In this document: in pieces, positions 24,011 to 29,910 of the stretch
How the letters are laid out: each line of letters opens with the position of its first letter
Position numbering within the stretch: position 1 is the stretch's first letter
Source of the DNA: Acholeplasma sp. CAG:878
GTDB taxonomy: Bacteria > Bacillota_I > Bacilli_A > RF39 > UBA660
Direction: 5' to 3'
Assembly: GCA_000432255.1 (NCBI GenBank)
Contig: HF989906.1
Span: 34,041-63,950 of the forward strand
Length of the DNA stretch: 29,910 bases
Position numbers and translations under genes: made by a program
The notes under the pieces: model-generated
The model's database searches: none
Seen by the model: the letters and a program-made list of their open reading frames with translations, nothing else
Told to the model about the DNA's origin: nothing

Positions 24011-24565
24011 TTATAAATCGTCTTCAGTATATTTGGACATATATAATTCTTTACTTTCAAGTTCTTTTTGAATATCGACTTCTGGTAAATCTTTAATTGA
24101 CTTTAATCCAAAATAATCTAAAAATAGTGGCGTTGTAGCATATAAAATTGGTCTTCCAGCAGTTTCTGCTCTACCTACTTCTTCAATTAATCCTTTGTAA
24201 ACTAATCTTCTAATTATATGTGCACTACCAACACCTCTTGTTTCATCAACTTCTACTCTTGTAATAGGCTGATTATAAGCGATAATCGCTAATGTTTCTA
24301 ATGATGCATTAGTTAGTGTATCACTTTCTGTTACATCGATTAATTTTTGTAAATAATCCTTGTTTTCAACTTTAGTTATCATTTTGTATCTTTCACCTAA
24401 TACTTTTATATCAATTCCGAATTCTTTTGCTTGATATCTATTTTTTAGGTTATTTATTACTTCGTTTGCTTTGTTATCGTCAATATCTAATATTTGTTTT
24501 ATTTGCTCAAAAGTTATGCCTTCATCACCCACAACAAATAGTAAACTTTCTAATATAGATTCCAT
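24011..24565 (-). CDS. scpB: segregation and condensation protein B
   Basis: A 184-aa kleisin-associated winged-helix (kite) protein of the SMC-ScpAB complex, which compacts and segregates the chromosome. Seen: ESILESLLFVVGDEGITFEQI at the N-terminus, the conserved LETLAIIAYNQPITRVEVDETRG with VGSAHIIRRLVYKGLIEEVGR (in parts), and the end TPLFLDYFGLKSIKDLPEV. These are the strongest ScpB signatures, and the length is typical. Its ATG shares one base with the scpA stop (TAATG), indicating coupled translation. The two proteins bind as a 1:2 ScpA:ScpB unit (family knowledge). Confidence 0.96.
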   Translation of the reverse strand: MESILESLLFVVGDEGITFEQIKQILDIDDNKANEVINNLKNRYQAKEFGIDIKVLGERYKMITKVENKDYLQKLIDVTESDTLTNASLETLAIIAYNQPITRVEVDETRGVGSAHIIRRLVYKGLIEEVGRAETAGRPILYATTPLFLDYFGLKSIKDLPEVDIQKELESKELYMSKYTEDDL

Positions 24566-25284
24566 TATTTCACCTCACATAAGTATATGGTTTCAAAGTT
24601 GTTTTCTTGCTCAATTTTTACTTCTTTTGTTTTAGCAAGGTTTAAAATCGATAAAAAAGTTACTACAATATATCCTTTATTTCTAATATCAAACAATTCT
24701 TCAAAACTTACTTTTTTCTTTTCTTTTATTATTTTTTTTATTTCCAAACTTCTCTCAAAAATAGAATATTCTTTATTGGCTATTTTTGTATTAAGTGGTT
24801 TTTGTAATTGTTGACGCTCTAAAAATTTATTAAAAGCATTCATTAAGTCATTTAAATCAATATTGTCTGGTAGGCTACCATTAATTTTTAAATCATAATC
24901 TGATAAGTTGCTTGGCAACTTTGTATAATATTCATGCCTTTTGTTTTCTAGTTCTTGAAATTCACCAGTTAAATCTTTATAATTTTGGTATTCAATTAAT
25001 CTTTTAATTAATCTGTCTTTTGGATTTTCTTCAAATTCATCAACGATTTCTTCATCTTTAGGTAATAACATCAAGGCTTTTATTTCCAATAATTCAGCTG
25101 CCATAACTAAATACGAACTAGCAATATTTAAATTCATTTCTTCCATTTGTTTTATATAATTAAAATATTGTGAAACTATTTCTTCAATTTTTATTTCATA
25201 AATGTCTAAATTTGTTTGTTTTACTAAATGTAATAATAAATCTAATGGACCTTGAAATTTATCAATTGTTACAATGTATTCCAT
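24565..25284 (-). CDS. scpA: segregation and condensation protein A (kleisin)
   Basis: A 239-aa kleisin that bridges the SMC heads. Seen: the N-terminal FQGPLDLLLHLVKQTNLDIYEIKIEEIVSQYFNYI (shown in parts), which is the ScpA hallmark, then the helical LNIASSYLVMAAELLEIKALMLLP segment, a flexible acidic middle, and a C-terminal winged helix (KKVSFEELFDIRNKGYIVVTFLSILNLAKTKEVKIEQ). Start: ATG at 25284 with GGTGGG upstream. It is the first gene of the pair with scpB; no typical sigma-A promoter is obvious in the short gap after the neighbouring terminator. Confidence 0.96.
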   Translation of the reverse strand: MEYIVTIDKFQGPLDLLLHLVKQTNLDIYEIKIEEIVSQYFNYIKQMEEMNLNIASSYLVMAAELLEIKALMLLPKDEEIVDEFEENPKDRLIKRLIEYQNYKDLTGEFQELENKRHEYYTKLPSNLSDYDLKINGSLPDNIDLNDLMNAFNKFLERQQLQKPLNTKIANKEYSIFERSLEIKKIIKEKKKVSFEELFDIRNKGYIVVTFLSILNLAKTKEVKIEQENNFETIYLCEVK

Positions 25285-25308
25285 ATTCCCACCGATATAA
25301 TTGTATCA

Positions 25309-25344
25309 AAAAAAAATAAAAAAATCTAGTTTTTACTAGATTTT
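25309..25344 (-). terminator. terminator of the B-repeat surface-protein gene
   Basis: A 10-bp stem AAAATCTAGT / ACTAGATTTT with a 4-nt loop, followed on the minus strand by a long T-rich tract. It lies 5 nt after the stop codon. Confidence 0.85.
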
Positions 25345-25349
25345 ATATA

Positions 25350-26609
25350 TTATTCTCCTCTAATCGCACTTTTATCAATTGTAATTACTGGTCTTAATCC
25401 CGCTAAATTACTTACTGTACCATTTTTACTAACAACGCCTTCAGCTAATTGTTGATATGGTTCAGCTAAACCTTTACTATTTACAATATATGCTTGATCA
25501 GTTTCATAAGAAGTCATTGTCCACCAATTTCCATAAGGGCAAACTGTAGTATTATATAACCAATTACTTGCATTATCCATTCCTTGTAGTATTTCAACTT
25601 CTTCTTTAGTCATTAATCTAACATCAGTAATTTTTGATTTTAAATCACCTAAACTATTTAAATAATCATTTTCAACATATTGTTTAATACTTGATTTGTT
25701 ATAATCGTTTTCTTTGTCATCAAACTTTAAACTCAAATCATTACAACTTGAAGCTAATAGTCTAATTGTTTTACTATTATCATCGGTCGTTTCAATAGTA
25801 TACCAAGTACTTCCATCTTCTAAAGTTACCATTTGTCCTGGTCTACAATTACCAGTACATGTATTTTTTTCCCATTTAGCATAAAATGTTGTATCATTTG
25901 TTGGTTTATATACACCACTTACAGCATTCTTAAATTTAGCATCAGTATACCAACCACCAAACATATAGCCTTCTTTAGAAGGAGTATAACTAGAAACATC
26001 AATTTCTTCTCCATTTTTAATAATCATATCACCATATAGTGTGCTTCCATCAGTATCAAATTTAATATTAAATTCTGATTTTGAACTGCCAATTAACCCA
26101 CCTTTTGGTAAAACTACTAATAATAAAACTACTAAAATTGCAACTACAACCACAATTCCAGAAACAATTATAATTGCTTTCTTATTTAACTGCTTACCAG
26201 TTTTTGGCTCTTTTACCTTAACTGGTTTTACTTTAGTGCTATCACTATTGTTTAAATTTTCGATTAAAGTTCTATATTGTTCATCAGTTAAAGAAATCTT
26301 GTTTGCTTCCTTTTCATTGATATTATCTTCAATTTTATCGATAGATAGTTTTTTATAATGATATTTTTTAACATCAATACTTGAATTATTAGTGATTAAA
26401 TATTTCATTACATTTTGTAATTGTTCTTTTTCTGTATCCTCAGGTTTAATCAATAAATTTTCATCGTATTTTGCTAAATAAACACTATTACCTGGTTCTC
26501 CTACTCTTTCATACAACAAATATGAATCTTTTCCTAACTTAAAATAATCTAGTACATTTACCTCATTTAACACTTTATTCGCACTAGTAACATTAACTGT
26601 TTTTTTCAA
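25350..26609 (-). CDS. bitopic surface protein with an InlB-type B-repeat
   Basis: A 419-aa protein with an N-terminal cytoplasmic part (1-140), one membrane helix (about 145-167, after KKA) and an outside part. The outside part starts with a Listeria-Bacteroides/InlB B-repeat-like unit (about 179-247): FNIKFDTDGST, GYMFGGWYTDAKF and TFYAKWEK. It ends with a WYTIETTDDNSKTIRLLA...WWTMTSYETDQAYIVNSKG...GLRPVITI block, resembling the DUF6273-type domain found in gut Firmicute surface proteins. The N-terminal ~85 residues have a SpoIIQ- or kinase-like flavour but I cannot name them. The start is TTG at 26609, with GGAG about 9 nt upstream. It has its own promoter and terminator. Role: probably surface binding or sensing; inference. 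Confidence 0.72.
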   Translation of the reverse strand: MKKTVNVTSANKVLNEVNVLDYFKLGKDSYLLYERVGEPGNSVYLAKYDENLLIKPEDTEKEQLQNVMKYLITNNSSIDVKKYHYKKLSIDKIEDNINEKEANKISLTDEQYRTLIENLNNSDSTKVKPVKVKEPKTGKQLNKKAIIIVSGIVVVVAILVVLLLVVLPKGGLIGSSKSEFNIKFDTDGSTLYGDMIIKNGEEIDVSSYTPSKEGYMFGGWYTDAKFKNAVSGVYKPTNDTTFYAKWEKNTCTGNCRPGQMVTLEDGSTWYTIETTDDNSKTIRLLASSCNDLSLKFDDKENDYNKSSIKQYVENDYLNSLGDLKSKITDVRLMTKEEVEILQGMDNASNWLYNTTVCPYGNWWTMTSYETDQAYIVNSKGLAEPYQQLAEGVVSKNGTVSNLAGLRPVITIDKSAIRGE

Positions 26610-26630
26610 TCATACCATCTCCTGAGTTTA

Positions 26631-26659
26631 ATTATATCATATTATTTGCTGATTGTCAT
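26631..26659 (-). promoter_or_regulatory. promoter of the B-repeat surface-protein gene
   Basis: Minus strand: ATGACA (26659-26654), a 17-nt spacer and TATAAT (26636-26631). The -35 lies within the last codons of the upstream gene. Confidence 0.72.
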
Positions 26660-27283
26660 CATAAAAAAGTGATATATTTGCAAAAAAATAGAAGAAAATT
26701 CATCATTTAGGGCATTTTTAAGCTTTATAACTGCTTCTTTGCTATCTATTCCCTTCTTTCCAAAGCATTCATAATACAAATATTCTATTTTATCAGATTC
26801 ATTTTTTAGTTGTATTTTATCTAACTGCTCATTTATAAAAGTTAAAATTTCTTGTTCTTTCCTTGTCCTAAAGGTTTGCTTTTTAACTTCTTCTAGCGTT
26901 TCATAGCATATATCTATAGTATTCATAGAAGATGAATACTCTAATACCTCCTCGTTTTCGTCTATTAATAGTTTACTTCCATACTTTAAAAGTCCATCTT
27001 GTTTTATTTTAACAGCAATTACTTCGTTGCCATCAGTTAAAAGGCAGGCATAGTTTATTTGTAATATTTTTTTATTCATAAATATTTCGGTTTTATTATA
27101 AATTTTATTTAAAAACTCTTTTGAAAATCGTACTTTATTATTACAAAATTTTAACAAATCTTTTGTTTGTACTTTAAATAGTGGTATTTTCCTTATGTGT
27201 GTTATATTATCATCTATATTCCATTCAAAGTTTTCATAAAATTCATTTTGAAAATTAACTAAAATATCGTATATGTAGTTCAT
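26642..27283 (-). CDS. hypothetical protein, DUF3603-like
   Basis: A 213-aa soluble protein from the second of two adjacent ATG codons (27283), which is better spaced from AAAGGAG. The N-terminal MNYIYDILVNFQNEFYE...EWNIDDNI...IRKIPLFKV pattern, followed by INYACLLTDGNEVIAVKI, resembles the DUF3603 family of Firmicutes. The C-terminal ~70 residues are helical (KKQTFRTRKEQEILTFINEQLDKI), with YLYYECFGKK similar to the conserved end of that family. The function is unknown. It overlaps the upstream small membrane protein gene by 29 nt, so the two are probably translated together. No catalytic residues are visible. Confidence 0.65.
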   Translation of the reverse strand: MNYIYDILVNFQNEFYENFEWNIDDNITHIRKIPLFKVQTKDLLKFCNNKVRFSKEFLNKIYNKTEIFMNKKILQINYACLLTDGNEVIAVKIKQDGLLKYGSKLLIDENEEVLEYSSSMNTIDICYETLEEVKKQTFRTRKEQEILTFINEQLDKIQLKNESDKIEYLYYECFGKKGIDSKEAVIKLKNALNDEFSSIFLQIYHFFMMTISK

Positions 27284-27488
27284 CATTATCTCCTTTTGGT
27301 TTTATGAGTGTAATAACAATTATAATAATTCCTATTATACTATTCCAACACTCAATTCTTCTAATTATAAAATTAACATATTCTGATAAATTATACCCCA
27401 TTGTGAGTAAATTTAAATAAATTATTATATACATAAAACCTATTAATGAAAGTCCAAATCCGACTAAAAAGAAAAAAAATCTTGCCAT
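27255..27488 (-). CDS. small two-helix membrane protein of unknown function
   Basis: A 77-aa protein with two membrane helices (about 5-28 and 49-64) and a short polar tail. The ATG at 27488 has GGTGAGG 3-4 nt upstream. It overlaps the following DUF3603-like gene by 29 nt in another frame, which argues that the two are cotranslated. Small double-helix membrane proteins of this type often serve as regulators or anchors, but nothing here identifies its partner. It lies just after the terminator of the LtaS-like gene, so transcription may come from readthrough or an unseen promoter in the 50-nt gap. Confidence 0.6.
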   Translation of the reverse strand: MARFFFFLVGFGLSLIGFMYIIIYLNLLTMGYNLSEYVNFIIRRIECWNSIIGIIIIVITLIKPKGDNDELHIRYFS

Positions 27489-27523
27489 TACCTCACCTAT
27501 TTAATTTTATTTTTACAAATTAA

Positions 27524-27549
27524 AAATAAGACAAATAAATGCCTTATTT
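27524..27549 (-). terminator. terminator overlapping the LtaS-like stop codon
   Basis: Stem AAATAAG (27524-27530) / CTTATTT (27543-27549), loop of 12 nt, T-rich on the minus strand. The stop codon (27544-27546) is inside one arm of the stem. Confidence 0.65.
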
Positions 27550-29481
27550 AAACCGATATTTAAAATAATTTTTCTTAAGTGTATTTTCTGACACAGTAAA
27601 CAAATTTCCTATTTCCTTGTTTGTTTTAGAAATATAATCTTCGCCTACTTCTTCATTTTTTAATTTATATTTACCAGTACTAGCAAAATAAATAGCATTA
27701 TCAGTTACCCAACTTCCATTAGAAAAAATTACTTTTGAATCTTCATTTGAAAATATGTCTTTCCCAGTATAATATCTAGGGTCATAATCTAAATCAAATA
27801 AATTAGCTAAAGTTGGTAAGATATCAAATGTACTTGATGTTTTACTTATAACTTTTGGTTCTTGTTCTGAATTGTAAATTATAAATGGCATTAAGTCTTC
27901 ATTTAAATCTTCATATCTATCAACATTTGACCTTTTTGCTAAATAACTGAAATCTAAATTATATGGGTGGTGATCACCAAAAATTGCAATTACTGTATCG
28001 TCTAGTTCTCCATCTTCCTCTAAATTTTTTAATAGTCGTTCTAAAGCTTTATCAAATTCAATAGCTTTAGCTAAATATCTTTTCATTGAAGTTCCAGTAT
28101 CTAGATTTTTTACTTTATTCCAATTTCTTCTAGTAATAGAATCATCAAAATCATATGAAAAATGCATTGAAACTGTTATTATAAAACTAAAATATTTGTC
28201 ATTTTTACTAAAGATATCATACGCTTTTGTAATCGTTTCAACATCACTTGACCAACCACCATTAGTGTTTATATTCAATTTAGAAGCATTATAGAAAGTT
28301 GAACCCATATGTTTATGTAAATTTGTTCTAGGGTAATATTTATCACTCCATCCGTGGTAGGATGTTGATGTATAACCAGCTTTATTAAATAAATTAAATA
28401 TACTAGTTGGATAATCATTGTTTTGATATGTAAATGGTGTGCACGTTGCATTACTTGGAATAATTGATGTTAATGCAATAAACTCACTTTCTCCAGTTGT
28501 ACAACTATACTTAGGAGCATAATAGTTATTGAAATACCATCCTTCTTTAGTTAATCTATACAAAGTTGGAGTTAAATTTTCATCTATTGCTGATAAATCT
28601 AGTGCTTCAACCATAATTAATATTAAATTTTTGTCTTTAAACATTCCTGTATATTCGTTTTTAGGAGTTATATTTTGACTTTTATAAAATTGGTGTAAAT
28701 TATTAATAACAGAATCTTTCTCGTTTTTAATTAATTCATCCCAATCACTATCATCAATTTCTCTTTTATAATCTGGTTCAACTACAGTTGGAATAGTTGG
28801 TTTAGAAACTGGTGTTACATCAACTAACTCTTTATTATCATTAAATATATTTATTATATCTCTTAATAAAAATCTATTAACACCTATATTTTTCAGTGAT
28901 AAATCAACCATATTCGGATTATAATACAACTGTTTCGCTGATTTTAATTCAAGATTATTATCTAATGCTTTAATATTTAAAGTTAATAAAGTTGCAATAT
29001 AAACAATTACTACTATGCCCAATGACACTAATTTTCTTGTTTTTGTCGTTTTTTCATATGAAAACCATTTTTTAAAGAAAATAAAGATTAATAAAGTTAT
29101 AATAGTAGGTAATAGTATTGTTAATGACTTTATTGTTATACTACCTAAAAATGTTTTTACTTCTGCACTTACTCTTCCTACCCCATTATTCGATAACATT
29201 CCAAATGACATATAATTGCCCATAAACGATTTGAAAGTTATTTGAACTAAACCATATATACTTATTATAAAATTAAATAATACAATAATTGTTTTAGCTA
29301 TTTTTTCTTTAAACAAACTTGATATATATGTTACAACTAAACTAGTTGAAATTGTGAACAATAAAATTCTTATCAAATTTTTATCAAATAGTTCAAATGA
29401 TAATCCTTTAAAAATCAATTCAGTTCCCATTAAAGAAAAAAAGCATAATATGAAAAGTTTTAAAAAATACTTATTATTCAT
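27544..29481 (-). CDS. LtaS-like phosphoglycerol transferase / sulfatase-family enzyme
   Basis: A 645-aa polytopic protein with five N-terminal membrane helices (about 8-170) and a large extracellular sulfatase-fold domain (about 280-600). Seen: LILIMVEALD with E292 (metal ligand), YSCTTGESEF with Thr329 at the catalytic nucleophile position, YHGWSDKYYPR, and FGDHHPY with D503, H504 and H505. This is the pattern of lipoteichoic acid synthases, which transfer glycerol phosphate from phosphatidylglycerol onto a glycolipid or polymer (family knowledge). Length and layout match LtaS (about 640 aa). Whether it makes true LTA or decorates another glycan cannot be told. It is the second gene of an operon with the tail-anchored protein (20-nt gap). 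Confidence 0.9.
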   Translation of the reverse strand: MNNKYFLKLFILCFFSLMGTELIFKGLSFELFDKNLIRILLFTISTSLVVTYISSLFKEKIAKTIIVLFNFIISIYGLVQITFKSFMGNYMSFGMLSNNGVGRVSAEVKTFLGSITIKSLTILLPTIITLLIFIFFKKWFSYEKTTKTRKLVSLGIVVIVYIATLLTLNIKALDNNLELKSAKQLYYNPNMVDLSLKNIGVNRFLLRDIINIFNDNKELVDVTPVSKPTIPTVVEPDYKREIDDSDWDELIKNEKDSVINNLHQFYKSQNITPKNEYTGMFKDKNLILIMVEALDLSAIDENLTPTLYRLTKEGWYFNNYYAPKYSCTTGESEFIALTSIIPSNATCTPFTYQNNDYPTSIFNLFNKAGYTSTSYHGWSDKYYPRTNLHKHMGSTFYNASKLNINTNGGWSSDVETITKAYDIFSKNDKYFSFIITVSMHFSYDFDDSITRRNWNKVKNLDTGTSMKRYLAKAIEFDKALERLLKNLEEDGELDDTVIAIFGDHHPYNLDFSYLAKRSNVDRYEDLNEDLMPFIIYNSEQEPKVISKTSSTFDILPTLANLFDLDYDPRYYTGKDIFSNEDSKVIFSNGSWVTDNAIYFASTGKYKLKNEEVGEDYISKTNKEIGNLFTVSENTLKKNYFKYRFK

Positions 29482-29501
29482 AACATAATCCTATTTATAT
29501 T

Positions 29502-29910
29502 TTACCAACCAAACAATTTAGAAATTTGTGGTAGAAAGATGATAAATAAAATTAATAAAATAAATATAACTATCATAAATGTTAATGTCTTTTTATCTGA
29601 TTTTTTATTTTTTTCTACCTCTTCTTTAACTTCTTCTTTTGGAATTTCAAAAGGACTAAATTGTGTTGTATGTGAAAGTGCTTCTTCCATTGCTTCTTCT
29701 TTGTTTAAACTAGTTACAACATCCATAGGATTTTTAGGTTGACTTTCTTGAGCTTGATAAGTTGGTTGTTGATAGTTTGTTTGTTGATAAGGTGCTTGAG
29801 CCATTTGACTTGGTTGACTTGATTCTTGATAAAATGAATAATTTGTAGTTTGATGTTCTCTTGCCACATTTGGCTGAACTGCTGGTCTTGGTTGTCCTGC
29901 CACATTTGGT
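29502..29910 (-). CDS. tail-anchored, Gln/Pro-rich protein (5' end outside window)
   Basis: A reading frame that remains open to the window edge on the minus strand, so its true start is probably beyond 29910; a GTG at 29903 is the first possible internal start. The visible 135 or so residues begin with a Pro/Gln/Asn-rich low-complexity part in which PNVAGQPRP and VQPNVARE repeat the PNVA unit. Next come a Tyr/Gln-rich segment (SFYQ...PYQQTNYQQPTYQ), an acidic region (KEEVKEEVEKNKKS), and a C-terminal membrane helix (TFMIVIFILLILFIIFL). The topology is therefore a cytoplasmic disordered N-terminus with a C-terminal anchor. The function is unknown; it is operon-linked to the LtaS-like gene. 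Confidence 0.7.
   Translation of the reverse strand, partial: PNVAGQPRPAVQPNVAREHQTTNYSFYQESSQPSQMAQAPYQQTNYQQPTYQAQESQPKNPMDVVTSLNKEEAMEEALSHTTQFSPFEIPKEEVKEEVEKNKKSDKKTLTFMIVIFILLILFIIFLPQISKLFGW

Noticed and set aside
29714..29905. Alternative minus-strand frame in the low-complexity part of the last gene
   Set aside because: The repeat-rich DNA leaves several frames open; the chosen frame continues into a membrane helix and ends near ltaS with proper operon spacing.
1..29910. CRISPR array, prophage, insertion sequence or integron
   Set aside because: No spaced direct repeats of array type, no transposase, integrase or phage structural genes, and no inverted-repeat ends were found.

Overview
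The window is strongly AT-rich chromosomal DNA from a low-GC Firmicute, most likely an uncultured, gut-type member of the Bacilli or a relative (RF39-like). Evidence: AGGAGG-type ribosome binding sites, TTGACA/TATAAT promoters, an HrcA/CIRCE-controlled chaperone operon, an RNA polymerase delta subunit, the DUF1934-argS gene pair, spoIIA-like genes and an LtaS-like enzyme. TGA is used as a stop (hrcA ends in TGA), so this is not a Mycoplasma-code genome. D-Ala-D-Ala ligase, a class A penicillin-binding protein and the LtaS-like enzyme show that the cell has a wall. The placement is inference; no rRNA is present.

Layout. 1-210: end of a tRNA cluster (Asn, Glu). 320-694: a small stand-alone receiver-like protein. 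711-5204 (minus): D-Ala-D-Ala ligase and an alpha/beta hydrolase, a CPBP membrane protease, a small exported protein and a GT2 glycosyltransferase. 5260-7818 (minus): delta subunit, ArgRS and a DUF1934 protein. 7971-10454: a lipoprotein and a divergent bifunctional PBP. 10479-16784 (minus): heat-shock operon hrcA-grpE-dnaK-pepF-dnaJ behind a promoter with two CIRCE operators. 16943-18525: pilin-like lipoprotein, UPF0316 membrane protein, and a convergent GDPD gene. 18554-19568 (minus): a spoIIAA-sigF pair with no spoIIAB. 19643-21367: a surface-protein gene interrupted by an in-frame TAA. 21474-21646: a structured small RNA with its own promoter and terminator. 21715-23844: hisS-ttcA. 24011-25284: scpA-scpB. 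25350-29910: membrane and surface proteins, including the LtaS-like enzyme and a partial tail-anchored protein.

Most unusual points. (1) The SpoIIAA-like protein has Tyr-Tyr where the regulatory phosphoserine should be, and the SpoIIAB kinase/anti-sigma gene is missing between it and the sigma factor, which itself lacks the usual N-terminal segment. The canonical partner switch cannot work here as it does in spore formers. (2) GrpE (N-terminus) and HisRS (C-terminus) carry closely similar Cys-rich add-ons built on a CTC-acidic-CxC pattern. (3) The ~170-nt RNA has a closing stem, internal helices and a possible pseudoknot. It lies downstream of hisS, which would fit 6S RNA, but the family is not settled. 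(4) pepF is inserted between dnaK and dnaJ. (5) The stand-alone receiver has Asn at the phosphoacceptor position. (6) Several stop codons lie inside or directly against terminator hairpins.
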